Below, in pieces: positions 18,545 through 28,049 of a stretch of DNA of 64,000 nucleotides. The stretch's first letter is position 1; every line of letters starts with the position of its first letter. The DNA is from Leptospira gomenensis (GTDB taxonomy: Bacteria > Spirochaetota > Leptospiria > Leptospirales > Leptospiraceae), in the NCBI RefSeq assembly GCF_004770155.1, contig NZ_RQFA01000010.1, positions 186,001-250,000 of the forward strand. The letters run 5' to 3'. The translations under genes were made by a program, and so were the position numbers. Below the pieces are notes generated by a model. That model saw nothing but the letters and a program-made list of their open reading frames with translations, did no database searches and had not been told where the DNA came from.

Positions 18545-18940
18545 TTAGTAAGTCAATCCCTTATCCGCTGCCGCGTCCAAATCGATCATCATCGGAATCA
18601 GTTTATCCAAACGGGTCAGCTCGAATATTTTCGCGATCGACTGAGGTATGGAATAGACGATCAATGCTCCTTTTGCTTCCTTCATCAATCTTGCCTGAGT
18701 ACTGATCAATACGGCCAGCCCGGAAGAATCGATATGCGTAGTGGAAGAAAGATCCAAAAGTAAAACCCGGCTTCCGTCGTCGATCTTCTGGTTGAATAAA
18801 TCCTTCAACTTTTTAGACGAGAAGATGGTGATCTCGCCGGTCGTTTTGACGATCGATATATGCGGTTTTAGAAGATGATTTACGTGAGAATTCGAAATAC
18901 TTTCGATCGATAAATCGTTTGCGGATGTGTTGTTTTCCAT
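18545..18940 (-). CDS. STAS anti-anti-sigma factor
   Basis: 131 residues with a single STAS domain (about 25-125). The phospho-acceptor loop HIDSSGLAVL at about residues 87-96 has the serine that partner kinases phosphorylate and PP2C phosphatases release. In partner switching, the unphosphorylated STAS protein sequesters an anti-sigma factor or controls a kinase. It is the last gene of a four-gene minus-strand operon that begins with an RsbU-like phosphatase, its likely activator. Nine bases separate it from the gene before it. Confidence 0.93.
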   Translation of the reverse strand: MENNTSANDLSIESISNSHVNHLLKPHISIVKTTGEITIFSSKKLKDLFNQKIDDGSRVLLLDLSSTTHIDSSGLAVLISTQARLMKEAKGALIVYSIPQSIAKIFELTRLDKLIPMMIDLDAAADKGLTY

Positions 18941-18949
18941 TGTATTTTC

Positions 18950-19954
18950 CTAAAAATTGATATTCATTTTCATTTCGATTTTTTGACCCCTTTCCGAGTT
19001 TCGATGGTAGTCGGGAGGAACGGTACCGGAAGACGGCGCAATGCCGGAATCCTGTAGAAAATAGGAAATCGTGACGGGAAAGCTAACGAAAACGGCGTTG
19101 AGCGCATAGCTAAAAAACAACGAAATCAAAAACATCTGATTCAGCGTTTTGTGTTTTTCGAATTCTCCGGTGTCGCTTTGGGACCAAAGCAAGGATCCGT
19201 CGTTTTGCGGTATGAGAACGGGGGCTCCGCTTTCTGCGCGTTTTGCCTCCATAAATTCGTAGACGGCTCCTGCCGCGAAGAACGCAGATACTCCCAAATG
19301 TGTATATCCCGTTTTAGAATGTCCTAACTTGGTCAAATAATATCCGGGTATCAAATAATCCCAAAATTCAAGCTGGATCTTCGGTTTGATTTCTTCCGGC
19401 CCATTGTCGTAGGTGATCGATTCGATTTCTTTTATATCTAAAAGGGAAGGGCCGTCTTCCGATTTTTTTTTCATCAGAAGGGAGGTTTCATCCTGAATGG
19501 AAATTCCCTCTCGAAAGGTTTCACCTTGTGTGGATCGGATCGTAAACGTAAATCCGCTGGCGGACAACTGCCCTAAAAGTTTTTGTGAAGCGGATCGGAT
19601 CCTGATTTTTTTGAATTCGTTTTTAGACATACGTAGGTATCTGTTTCCCGCGTCCATGTAATAGACGGTATTCGGATTGAATTTCAACAGTTTGAATCCG
19701 CAGACTTCCTCGTTCCCGTTCTGAAATTGGATACAAAGTTCGTTTCCGGATTCTTCCAAGAATATCTCCGCGATTTCCTTTTTGGAAATCTTTTGATCCC
19801 GACCGTTCGTCACAACCGTGATATGATCCGCGAGAGGATCGTTTTCCTTGAGATCCCCGTCCACTACTTCTCCGTTTTTGAGAAGAATTCTATGGGGTCG
19901 TATTTCCGTCGCGAGAAGGAAACATAACAAAACGGGAATCAAAATTCGTTTCAT
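18950..19954 (-). CDS. Exported/membrane protein of unknown function
   Basis: 334 residues. An N-terminal signal sequence (MKRILIPVLLCFLLATEIRP) is followed by a beta-rich region (about 20-190) with repeated patterns of the type ILLKNGEVVDGDL, as in proteins that bind or sense in the periplasm. The last third has hydrophobic stretches (THLGVSAFFAAGAVYEFM; MFLISLFFSYALNAVFVSFPVTISYFL). I recognise no catalytic motif. It overlaps the TPR gene upstream by four bases (ATGA), so the two are translationally coupled. Context suggests a signal-input or structural role for the partner-switch module. Confidence 0.75.
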   Translation of the reverse strand: MKRILIPVLLCFLLATEIRPHRILLKNGEVVDGDLKENDPLADHITVVTNGRDQKISKKEIAEIFLEESGNELCIQFQNGNEEVCGFKLLKFNPNTVYYMDAGNRYLRMSKNEFKKIRIRSASQKLLGQLSASGFTFTIRSTQGETFREGISIQDETSLLMKKKSEDGPSLLDIKEIESITYDNGPEEIKPKIQLEFWDYLIPGYYLTKLGHSKTGYTHLGVSAFFAAGAVYEFMEAKRAESGAPVLIPQNDGSLLWSQSDTGEFEKHKTLNQMFLISLFFSYALNAVFVSFPVTISYFLQDSGIAPSSGTVPPDYHRNSERGQKIEMKMNINF

Positions 19955-21390
19955 GGGCTTAACTCGATGCTTACGGAGGAAGTCAGTTTGATTTTTTTTC
20001 GATTTTGTTTTTCGATCAACGTTATGGATTGATCCTCTTCTATAATAGCCTTGGAAAATCGGATTTTCTGCGTTCCGGTTACGAAATACAAGTTCGCGTT
20101 TCGAGTTGAGTTTTTGGACAAAGAGATCGATTCGATCGTATAAGTGGCCAACGTGATCGGGAAATGTGAGGAAAAAATTTTGGTTTGATCCCCGTCGATT
20201 ACGATTCGTTTTCCGTAAGCGGGAAGATCATTTCCGGTTCGGATTTCTATGAAATTTCTCGCCTGCGCCTTGATTTCGTCCTCCGCCTTTTTTAAAAACG
20301 CGTTCGACTGATCGAGGACCGATCGAAGGTTCGGATCCGTAATCGGAGTTTTTTCCTCACTCGTTTTGGAGATCGAATCGCCGTTTTCCGAAATCGGTTT
20401 TAACTTTTCGGCGGAGGCTCGGATTTCCCGCGCTTCTGAGACGTCTCCGAGTCGTTCCGCGTTCCGATCCGAAATTCTCGCAACTTCACTTCCCGCGTTG
20501 TAGTAATGTCCCAACATCAAAAGTCTTCGATTGGCTTTGATCGCGATTTCCTTGTCGATTTCGGAAAACGCAAGGGCCGCGTATTCGGTGATGGCGTTTT
20601 TTTGATTTCCCGTTTTTTCCATCGAATACGCGCGGATGTATTTCATTTCCGCGGTATCGATCGGCGTTTTGGAGAATTCCTCCAAAACCTTCGCGTAATT
20701 TCCTTTGGCGAAATACGCTTTGATTCTTGCCTCGGGGGAATTGAAATTTTTTTCGATCTCCTGCGCGTTTAACTTCGATCTCCGGATGATTTCTTTGAGA
20801 ATTTCCGCGTCTCCGGCAAAGCCGCCGTTGGGATTTTGTTTTTGTAAGATTTCCAAATCGGAGAGTGCGAGATCGAATTCTCCCTGGGCCGCGAGACAAA
20901 ATGCCTGGTGCAACAGAATGAATCCGCTTTCTTCGCTTCCTTTCGAAAAGAGCGGAAGGGCTTCCGCATACGACTGATAGGCTTCCTTGTAGATTTGATT
21001 CCGTTCGAGTTGAAACGAACGTTCGAGGATTCCGATTTTAGAGGAATCGATTTCGAATCGGATCGGCGGTTTGCCCGTGGCCAGTCGAACCCCGTTGATG
21101 AGAGCGCCTCCCAGGTTTTGTAGAAAATTCGTTTGAAATACGTTGCGACGTCCGGAATCGATGAGGGAACTTTGTAGATTGTTCAGACTCATCTCCGCTT
21201 TGAGATTGTCCTTGTTGGAAAGAATACTTTCGAATTTCGTGCGCAAAACCTCGCTGGAAAAGGAGAAGTTGAGCACCTTTCGTTTTTCGAGAATCACCTT
21301 GAGCTCGAATAACTTCGTATCGAGTACGATCAAACCGAACGCTACGATGAGTAGAAATCCCAGGATCGCGATCAAAAAACTTTTTTTCAT
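19951..21390 (-). CDS. Membrane-anchored TPR-like protein
   Basis: 479 residues. One N-terminal membrane anchor (FLIAILGFLLIVAFGLIVL). Residues about 125-330 form helical TPR-like repeats (ERNQIYKEAYQSYAEALPLF; LLHQAFCLAAQGEFDLALSDLEIL; AEMKYIRAYSMEKTGNQKNAITEYAALAF). A C-terminal beta-rich tail contains ETLTLRT-like strand patterns resembling those of its downstream neighbour. It probably scaffolds protein contacts at the periplasmic face. It sits directly after the RsbU-like phosphatase gene (one base between them) and overlaps the following gene by four bases. Confidence 0.8.
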   Translation of the reverse strand: MKKSFLIAILGFLLIVAFGLIVLDTKLFELKVILEKRKVLNFSFSSEVLRTKFESILSNKDNLKAEMSLNNLQSSLIDSGRRNVFQTNFLQNLGGALINGVRLATGKPPIRFEIDSSKIGILERSFQLERNQIYKEAYQSYAEALPLFSKGSEESGFILLHQAFCLAAQGEFDLALSDLEILQKQNPNGGFAGDAEILKEIIRRSKLNAQEIEKNFNSPEARIKAYFAKGNYAKVLEEFSKTPIDTAEMKYIRAYSMEKTGNQKNAITEYAALAFSEIDKEIAIKANRRLLMLGHYYNAGSEVARISDRNAERLGDVSEAREIRASAEKLKPISENGDSISKTSEEKTPITDPNLRSVLDQSNAFLKKAEDEIKAQARNFIEIRTGNDLPAYGKRIVIDGDQTKIFSSHFPITLATYTIESISLSKNSTRNANLYFVTGTQKIRFSKAIIEEDQSITLIEKQNRKKIKLTSSVSIELSP

Positions 21391-21391
21391 T

Positions 21392-22876
21392 TCACCCGAT
21401 CTCTAAGATTCCGAACGTGACGTCGTCGGGAAAGGCGCGGGCATACGTGTGCAATTCTTCGTCGATCGAATGCATCAGTTCGGTGGCCGGAAGTGCGCAA
21501 TGTTTCTGGAATAACTCCAACAAACGATCGTCTCCGAACGGTTCGTTCCGCTCGTCGAGCGCGTCTAAAATTCCGTCCGTGTATACGAGCAGCTTATCTC
21601 CGGGTTTCGTTTTGATTTTGAGTACTTCATACGGATCGGGGATTCCGATGCCGAGTACGAATCCGGTGGAATTGAGGGTGATGATCTTTTCGGATTCTTT
21701 CCGATAGTAGTAGATCGGGTTGTGACCGGCGCTGCTAAAATACGCATAAGAAGAATGTTTTTCGAAAAGTATAAAGATGCCGGTCGCGAAAAAAGTTCCC
21801 TGTAACGTGGTAAATAAATTATCGCTCAGTTTGCCGAGGATGAGCGCGGGGTTGACGGTTTCCTTGAGTATGTTTTCGAGATTGTAGTGTATGATCGAAG
21901 TGATCAAAGCCGCGGAAACCCCGTGTCCGGTTGCGTCCGCCAAAAAAAAAGCGGTGCGGTCCTCGTTGATTTCTATGATGTCGTAGATGTCGCCGCTGAC
22001 TTCCCGCATCGGTTTGTAGTGGATGTCCGCGTGGATGAGATTGTATTTCTTTCGTTTTCCCGGAAGAAAACATTCCTGTACGTTTTTTCCGATTTCGAGT
22101 TCGGTTTGTATCTGCGTATTTTTGAGTTGTAACGCATCGACTTGATTCGAGATTTTATCCGCCATTCCGTTGAACGTACTTCCGAGGATATCGAGTTCGT
22201 CCTGTGCGTCGCTTTTCCAGGAAATTCTCGCACTGAGATTTCCGGTGGCCATGGTCTCGCTGACTTCCTTGAGTTGGAACAGACGTACGAAAATTTTTCG
22301 GTAGAGAAAAATTCCGAAAAGAGTGTGGAACGCGAATCCCCAAACCAACAAAAGACCGAGCTGGAGATACAGGGATTGAAGTCGGTCCACCATTTCTTTC
22401 ATACGAATTTGTGAGATCAGAAACGTTTTCGGATCTAATACGAAGATAAGATTTACGATGAATCGGGACGTGTCCAATTCGATGTCGTAGGATGTGTTGA
22501 GCGCGGCCTTGGCGTTGGCCATGTGCGACAATTTCGATTTGAGGTTTTCGACGGTCGCGGTCGTTCCGTTTCCTGCGAGTTGTTTGACTCCTTCCAACGA
22601 CGCGGTTTCCGATCCTACGATGGAAAAATTCGACAGGCCGATACTCACGAGTTTGTTTTGGAAATCCTGGATTTGATCCGGGTTGTCGTAATCGATTTTA
22701 TGAAAGGATTCTATCTTCTTGAGAATTTCCCGCGCGACCCGATCCGATTCCAACGTAAAATTGGAGAGAAGCAGATCGGTTTGATTTTCGAAGATCATCA
22801 CCGCTACGAAGGTCAGATTGACTACGGTCAATATGGTATAAATGACTACGATCTGCAGTCGAAGCGATTTCTTCAT
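21392..22876 (-). CDS. RsbU-like PP2C phosphatase with HAMP domain
   Basis: About 494 residues. A membrane segment (LQIVVIYTILTVVNLTFVAVMIF), a periplasmic sensor of about 140 residues, a second membrane segment (LGLLLVWGFAFHTLFGIFLY), a HAMP domain (LKEVSETMATGNLSARI), a short coiled coil, and a C-terminal SpoIIE/PP2C phosphatase domain (about 265-490) with HYKPMREVSGDIYDII, FFLADATGHGVSAAL, GTFFATGIFILF, FSSAGHNPIYYY and LLVYTDGILDA. It should dephosphorylate the STAS protein encoded three genes later. I chose the ATG at 22876 (MKKSLRLQ) since basic residues precede the first membrane segment; an ATG at 22909 is possible. Confidence 0.92.
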   Translation of the reverse strand: MKKSLRLQIVVIYTILTVVNLTFVAVMIFENQTDLLLSNFTLESDRVAREILKKIESFHKIDYDNPDQIQDFQNKLVSIGLSNFSIVGSETASLEGVKQLAGNGTTATVENLKSKLSHMANAKAALNTSYDIELDTSRFIVNLIFVLDPKTFLISQIRMKEMVDRLQSLYLQLGLLLVWGFAFHTLFGIFLYRKIFVRLFQLKEVSETMATGNLSARISWKSDAQDELDILGSTFNGMADKISNQVDALQLKNTQIQTELEIGKNVQECFLPGKRKKYNLIHADIHYKPMREVSGDIYDIIEINEDRTAFFLADATGHGVSAALITSIIHYNLENILKETVNPALILGKLSDNLFTTLQGTFFATGIFILFEKHSSYAYFSSAGHNPIYYYRKESEKIITLNSTGFVLGIGIPDPYEVLKIKTKPGDKLLVYTDGILDALDERNEPFGDDRLLELFQKHCALPATELMHSIDEELHTYARAFPDDVTFGILEIG

Positions 22877-22964
22877 GATCGGGATAAAGTATAGAAGAAA
22901 TCGCGCCAAAAATCATTTCACGCTATAACGTGAATCGATCCGTCGTCGTTCGGATCGTGTTTTG

Positions 22965-25900
22965 TCAGAGGAAGGATGATTCTTTGTTTCGGAATTTTTC
23001 CTGTCTTCGTTTCCCTAAGATCCAAAAATACAACGCCGGAACCGTAAATCGGCTTAGGATCGTTGCGGCAATTTCTCCGAAGATCAGAGATACGGCCAAT
23101 CCTTGGAAGATGGGATCGAAAAGCATCACGGCGCTTCCTACAACGACGGCCGCCGCGGTCAAAAGCATCGGACGAAAGCGTACCACTCCCGCATCCAATA
23201 CCGCTTGGTGAAGCGATTTTCCGAGTCGTAGTTCCGACTCGATGAAATCCACGAGTAGAATGGAATTACGAACGATGATTCCCGCACCGGCGATAAAACC
23301 GATCATGGAAGTCGCCGTGAAATACGCGCCGGTCATCCAATGTCCGGGGAGAATTCCGATCAATGAAATCGGAATCGGCGCCATGATCACGAGCGGCACG
23401 GCATAACTTCCGAACCAACCTAAGATCAATACGTAGATCAGTATCATCACTAAGGCGAACGCTCCTCCTAAATCGCGGAACACTTCGTAGGTGATGAACC
23501 ATTCTCCGTCCCACTTGACGAAACCGCCTTCCGTATTTCGAGGAGCCTCGAGAGTGGCGGTAGGATACGGAACTTTAGGAGTCAGATTTAAAATCCCGTA
23601 GACGGGCGCTTCCTCTTTTCCGGTGAATTCCGCGGTTACGTATTCCACGGGTCTGAGGTTTTTTCTGTATAAGGTTCGTTCCTCTCGTATATAAGATTTT
23701 TTGAATAAACTCTCGGAGGAAACCGATCCGCTCGCCAAGGATGATACGTCCAGATCTCGGAAAGGTCTGTCCGAAGACCGACGGCTGTCTACGACGGAAA
23801 GGTCCACTGTGATTTCTTCGGGATGTTCCGCTTCGGCCAGGGAGAGAATCGGCGTTTCCGAGAACAGATAACGCGCGTTTGTCGAAAAGGAGGACGAGGA
23901 AACGCCCAGTATCCCTCCCGATTCGGTATCGAACGGATATACGATCTTAGGCCTTCCCTTTCTCAACGTGGAATCCAAGTCCGCAACACCTTCCTGTTCG
24001 GAAAGTAAGGATACCAATTCGGACGCGATTCGTTTGCGTTGTGTTTCGTTCGGACCGTAGACTTCCGCGACAAAGGTCGCGAGTACGGGCGGACCGGGAG
24101 GAATTTCCAGAATCTTGGTCAGCGCGTTTTCCTTTTTGTCGAATTCGTTTAGGATCGGTCTGAGGGATTCTATGATTTCATGGCTTTTCCGGTCGCGTTC
24201 TTTTTTGGAACGTAGAACCACGTGCAAATCGGATTTCCAATCGTCGGCACGTAGATAGACGTGTTTCACCATTCCCGAAAACGAAAAGGGGGCCGCTTGT
24301 CCGGCGAAAATCTGCACCTTCTCGACGTTTTCGTTCTTGAGAATTTCCGTCGCGAGTCGTTTACTCGCCGTTAGATTTTGGGCAAGAGGAGTTGTGGGAT
24401 CGTAGTCCACGAGGATTTGGAATTCGTCCTTGTCGTCGAACGGGAGCATTTTCACCTTTACCGCTTTAAACGCGACTAACGCAGAAGACAAAAGGAGAAG
24501 AGATATCACGACGACGCCGAATCGTATCGAATTGGCTTTGGATTTCAACAACCATTCCGCAAATCGAACGTAAATCCGATCGAGCGCGGTTAATTTCGTG
24601 TGTTTAGCCGCGTCGTGTGTTTCGGCTGTAGATGTTTCCCGTTTTAAAAATCGAACGCTCAGCCAAGGTGTCACGATAAAAGCCACGAACAACGACAGTA
24701 TCATCGCAAGGCTTGCCCCGACCGGAATCGGTTTCATATAAGGTCCCATCAAACCGCGAACGAAAGCCATCGGTAGGATGGCCGCGATCACGGTGAAAGT
24801 CGCCAGAATCGTCGGGTTTCCCACTTCCGATACGGCGTCTAACGTACATTCTACGATCCCTCGTTTAGGATTTAGTTTAAGATGTCTTTCCACGTTTTCG
24901 ACGACGACTATCGCGTCGTCAACGAGGATGCCGATCGAAAAGATAAGAGCGAATAACGTGACCCGATTGAGCGTATAACCCAAAAAATAATACAAAGCCA
25001 AGGTTAAGGCCAACGTTACCGGTATGGCGACCGAAACCACGAGCGAGGCCCTGACTCCCATCCACAAAGCGATTAAGATCGCGACGGAGGCGGTGGCGAT
25101 CAGAAGGTGTTCTATCAATTCGTCCGACTTCGCTTTGGCCGTGGTTCCGAAATCACGAAGAACGGACATCTTAACGTCTTCGGGCAGAGTCCTTCCGAAA
25201 CGTTCCGCTCGTTCCAAAAGTTCCCGCGAAAGAGGCACAACGTTCGTTCCTTTACGTTTGGAAAATCCGATCGTAACCGCGGGATCGGCTTGTGCGTTAT
25301 GCGTCTTGTCGTATAGCAGCGACTCTTTCGTTTTTTCCTGAGGTCCTTCCGATAGATCCGCCACGTCGTAAACACGGACTATTTGCCCGCCGCGTTGTGC
25401 GACCGGGAGATCCGCTACGTTTTTAAGAGAGTTTAAGGGAACGCCCGCTTCCACGTCGTATTTTTTTTCGCGCCCCCAGTTCTGACCGGACGGAAGAAAG
25501 CTGCCGTTGGCGCGTAGAGCTCCGGCGAGGTCGGAGAGGGAAATTCCGAATCGATTTAATCGGATAGGATCCGCGATAACACGAACTGACTTTTTCCTTC
25601 CTCCGAAAAATTCAACGCGTGAAAGATCCGGCGTTCCCGACAATTCGCGCGCTAAAGGAGCGACTAACGTTCTTAACTCGAAATCGTTCCTGCGATTCGA
25701 ACTGAACGTCAACGCAAGAAAGGGGACGTCGTCAACGGTTAGGGATCGTACCGAAGCCGGAGCCACGTTAGGCGGAAGCTGAGACGCGATTTCCAATAGT
25801 TTGTGATGAACTTTGACCAGGGAAGGTTCCAAAGGGCTTCCTACTTCGAAACGTGCGGTTACGACGGCACCGTGATCGCCGACGGCCGAGTAAACGTATT

Positions 25901-26192
25901 CAGTTCCTTCCAGACCCCATACGGCTCTTTCCACCGGTTCTACCACCTTGCGCTCCACTTCGTAAGCGTTCATACCCGGTGCGGAAAGTCGGATATCGAT
26001 CATAGGGACCGAAATCTGCGGTTCCTCTTCCTTTGGGGTCAGATAAACGGAGATCAATCCCAAGAACAAACTGGAAACTATCAATACCGGAGTCAGTTTG
26101 GAATGGACGAAAGCGGCCGCGATTTTTCCCGAAAATCCGAATTTATTCCGTATATTAGAATCCGATAATGTTTTTGAAGAATCAGTTTTCAT
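22965..26192 (-). CDS. RND-family efflux permease
   Basis: 1075 residues, the normal length of an RND inner-membrane pump. An N-terminal membrane helix (LTPVLIVSSLFLGLISVYL) is followed by a periplasmic porter region (APGMNAYEVERKVVEPVERAVWGLEG), then a membrane block with VTLFALIFSIGILVDDAIVVVENVERHL, which carries the charged proton-relay region, and the second half with MIGFIAGAGIIVRNSILLVDFIE. It belongs to the AcrB/CusA superfamily; substrate cannot be read. It overlaps the TolC-like gene by 11 bases. No periplasmic adaptor (membrane fusion protein) gene is present, which is unusual for a tripartite pump operon. Confidence 0.92.
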   Translation of the reverse strand: MKTDSSKTLSDSNIRNKFGFSGKIAAAFVHSKLTPVLIVSSLFLGLISVYLTPKEEEPQISVPMIDIRLSAPGMNAYEVERKVVEPVERAVWGLEGTEYVYSAVGDHGAVVTARFEVGSPLEPSLVKVHHKLLEIASQLPPNVAPASVRSLTVDDVPFLALTFSSNRRNDFELRTLVAPLARELSGTPDLSRVEFFGGRKKSVRVIADPIRLNRFGISLSDLAGALRANGSFLPSGQNWGREKKYDVEAGVPLNSLKNVADLPVAQRGGQIVRVYDVADLSEGPQEKTKESLLYDKTHNAQADPAVTIGFSKRKGTNVVPLSRELLERAERFGRTLPEDVKMSVLRDFGTTAKAKSDELIEHLLIATASVAILIALWMGVRASLVVSVAIPVTLALTLALYYFLGYTLNRVTLFALIFSIGILVDDAIVVVENVERHLKLNPKRGIVECTLDAVSEVGNPTILATFTVIAAILPMAFVRGLMGPYMKPIPVGASLAMILSLFVAFIVTPWLSVRFLKRETSTAETHDAAKHTKLTALDRIYVRFAEWLLKSKANSIRFGVVVISLLLLSSALVAFKAVKVKMLPFDDKDEFQILVDYDPTTPLAQNLTASKRLATEILKNENVEKVQIFAGQAAPFSFSGMVKHVYLRADDWKSDLHVVLRSKKERDRKSHEIIESLRPILNEFDKKENALTKILEIPPGPPVLATFVAEVYGPNETQRKRIASELVSLLSEQEGVADLDSTLRKGRPKIVYPFDTESGGILGVSSSSFSTNARYLFSETPILSLAEAEHPEEITVDLSVVDSRRSSDRPFRDLDVSSLASGSVSSESLFKKSYIREERTLYRKNLRPVEYVTAEFTGKEEAPVYGILNLTPKVPYPTATLEAPRNTEGGFVKWDGEWFITYEVFRDLGGAFALVMILIYVLILGWFGSYAVPLVIMAPIPISLIGILPGHWMTGAYFTATSMIGFIAGAGIIVRNSILLVDFIESELRLGKSLHQAVLDAGVVRFRPMLLTAAAVVVGSAVMLFDPIFQGLAVSLIFGEIAATILSRFTVPALYFWILGKRRQEKFRNKESSFL

Positions 26193-27606
26193 GACGGGCT
26201 CCTCGTTTGTTGTAAAGCGAAAGTTGCGCTCTCGTTTTGAGATATTCCGATTCCGAATCGGATTTCATCCGCAATAATTCCGCCGATTTCGAAAACGAAG
26301 TCGCCATTTGCGGCGCGGAGAGCGTACCTTCGCGGAAAAGTTTCGAGGAAATGCGGAGTTGTTCCTCCTGGATTCTCATGGAATCGTAAATTGAATTCAA
26401 ATTTTCTAATATATTTCGCTCTTTTACGATCAGGATCCGGAAGTGACTTTCCTCTCTTAGTTTGGTTTCCTCCGCTTTTTTCCTGACAACGTCGAGGTCC
26501 GCCTTCGCCTGATCGACCGCGCCAAGATCGGAAGGATCCAAAAGGTTCATCCGTAAAAACAAACCCGCGTTATACGCGTTTGCCCGATCCCTGCTTCCGT
26601 CGTACGTGTAGGACTCGGCGAACGCGGCGATTTTAGGAAGGAATTTGGCGCGTTCCACTTTGACCGCCTCTTTTGCCTCTTCGGAACGAAGTCGATACAC
26701 CTCGGATAAGTCCGTATTCCCTGAGTTTTGCGGATTAGGAAGCGGAAGAAACTCGTCCGCAAATTTGAGGAGAGGAGTCTTCGAAGGTCTAAAGTCCTCG
26801 GGTAGGTCTTCGGTCATGAATCGAAGTTGCTCCTCTGCGGCGGATCGTAACGTTTCCTGTTCCTTTTTGGATATTTCCAATAGGTTCTGAAGGGTTTTGA
26901 GCGAAAGAAATCCCGAAAATCCGACCGGATTAGAACGGTTCGCCAGACGATAGTTCGAAAGAAAGTATTTTATTTCTGCGAGGAGCGATTGGGTTTTGGA
27001 TAGATTATCTTCCGCTAGAGAAAGAGTCTGATACGCGGCTGCAGAATTAGAATATTCTAAATTAATAAAATATTGTTCCTCTGATTTTGCGGCTAAAAGT
27101 CGGTTCTCCAAAAGCGAGTAGGCGGCGGTTTTTCCCCCACCCTCGAAAAGCGGAAGTTCGATCCCGAGAGTTCCCCTCGAATAGGTATGACTGCCCGGAT
27201 GATTGAGCGTATCTTTAGCGAATAATTCCGCGTTATTCACATTCGGTTCCGTATACGGTCGGTTGTCCGAGCCGATAAAGTTGGAAGGCTGATAACGGAG
27301 GCTTTCGGTGGAAAAGTCGGATGCAGTCGCGGAACGTTGTCCCAATTTTCCCGTGAAGTTCAAAGTTGGATCGTCGGTTCTATACGAACGTATGTCCGTA
27401 TAAACTTTCGGAAGCCAGTGTTTTCCGGCGCGATCTTTTCCGATTTCGGCTGCTTTCACTTCGGCAGCTTTCGCACGAAGCCCGGCGGATCTCTGACGGA
27501 CTTTTATCCAAATTTCCGGAAAATCGATTTTCGTTTCCGATTTGATTTCGTTAGACAGAAACGTGAGGGTCAAAATCAGAATCGATAAAAACCGAAAGCG
27601 CTTCAT
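26182..27606 (-). CDS. TolC-like outer-membrane efflux protein
   Basis: About 474 residues. A signal peptide (MKRFRFLSILILTLTFLSNEIKS) precedes two repeats of coiled-coil helices and short strands typical of outer-membrane efflux proteins (RSAGLRAKAAEVKAAEIGKDRAGKHWLPKVY; AEEAKEAVKVERAKFLPKIAAFAESY). The start at 27606 gives the signal peptide; an upstream in-frame extension to 27819 is not credible. It overlaps the stop of the DUF2892 gene by four bases (ATGA) and its own end overlaps the RND start, so these genes are translationally coupled. Confidence 0.88.
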   Translation of the reverse strand: MKRFRFLSILILTLTFLSNEIKSETKIDFPEIWIKVRQRSAGLRAKAAEVKAAEIGKDRAGKHWLPKVYTDIRSYRTDDPTLNFTGKLGQRSATASDFSTESLRYQPSNFIGSDNRPYTEPNVNNAELFAKDTLNHPGSHTYSRGTLGIELPLFEGGGKTAAYSLLENRLLAAKSEEQYFINLEYSNSAAAYQTLSLAEDNLSKTQSLLAEIKYFLSNYRLANRSNPVGFSGFLSLKTLQNLLEISKKEQETLRSAAEEQLRFMTEDLPEDFRPSKTPLLKFADEFLPLPNPQNSGNTDLSEVYRLRSEEAKEAVKVERAKFLPKIAAFAESYTYDGSRDRANAYNAGLFLRMNLLDPSDLGAVDQAKADLDVVRKKAEETKLREESHFRILIVKERNILENLNSIYDSMRIQEEQLRISSKLFREGTLSAPQMATSFSKSAELLRMKSDSESEYLKTRAQLSLYNKRGARHEN

Positions 27607-27827
27607 CTTGCGTTTCCGTTCCCATCCTTTAGAGAACGGACCCCAAGTTTTTGTAACAGATAGGCGACCGGGCAAAAATCCGTAAGGGAAAAAAGTATCA
27701 GATTTATGCTCACCAAAAGATTCAAAACGAACCCCCAGGAATTCACCAAAGAACCCAACGCCAGGCCGATCGAAGATACGGTTCCGGCGATGAGAAACAG
27801 ATAACGTTCCAGATACCAAGATTTCAT
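27603..27827 (-). CDS. DUF2892 (YgaP-like transmembrane) protein
   Basis: 74 residues, almost wholly two membrane segments (YLFLIAGTVSSIGLALGSLV; VLNLLVSINLILFSLTDFCPVAYLLQKLG). The closing segment FCPVAYLLQKLG is typical of the DUF2892 inner-membrane family, found alone or fused to rhodanese domains in sulfur-stress genes. The ATG at 27827 follows a strong GGAGGG ribosome binding site. It is the first gene of the efflux operon and lies just after a pair of operators, so it is probably controlled by the CsoR/CstR-type repressor encoded upstream. Confidence 0.85.
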   Translation of the reverse strand: MKSWYLERYLFLIAGTVSSIGLALGSLVNSWGFVLNLLVSINLILFSLTDFCPVAYLLQKLGVRSLKDGNGNAR

Positions 27828-27838
27828 ATTCCCTCCAA

Positions 27839-27856
27839 TATACCCACCAGGGTATA
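27839..27856. promoter_or_regulatory. CsoR/CstR-type operator, copy 1
   Basis: Palindrome TATACCC-N4-GGGTATA just upstream of the ribosome binding site of the DUF2892 gene. It matches the second copy 28 bases away. Confidence 0.75.
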
Positions 27857-27866
27857 CAATATTTAC

Positions 27867-27884
27867 TATACCCCGTAGGGTATA
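27867..27884. promoter_or_regulatory. CsoR/CstR-type operator, copy 2
   Basis: A second TATACCC-N4-GGGTATA palindrome, 28 bases centre to centre from copy 1. Two same-face sites fit cooperative binding by a tetrameric CsoR-family repressor over the efflux-operon promoter. Confidence 0.75.
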
Positions 27885-28049
27885 TAATAAAAGCAACTAT
27901 TTTTGTGTCGCCCGTTAAAAAAGGACCACCGGTCGGCTTTTCGAAATCGGGGTGCGGGTCGGAAAAGTTGTTTCTAAATGCCGACCGCTTGAGGAGGGGG
28001 TGTTACGTTTAGGGGATAAACGGCGGAAATCGGATACCGGGACGACGAT

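Noticed and set aside
27607..27819. N-terminal extension of the TolC-like protein
   Set aside because: It overlaps the DUF2892 gene and would bury the signal peptide inside the protein.
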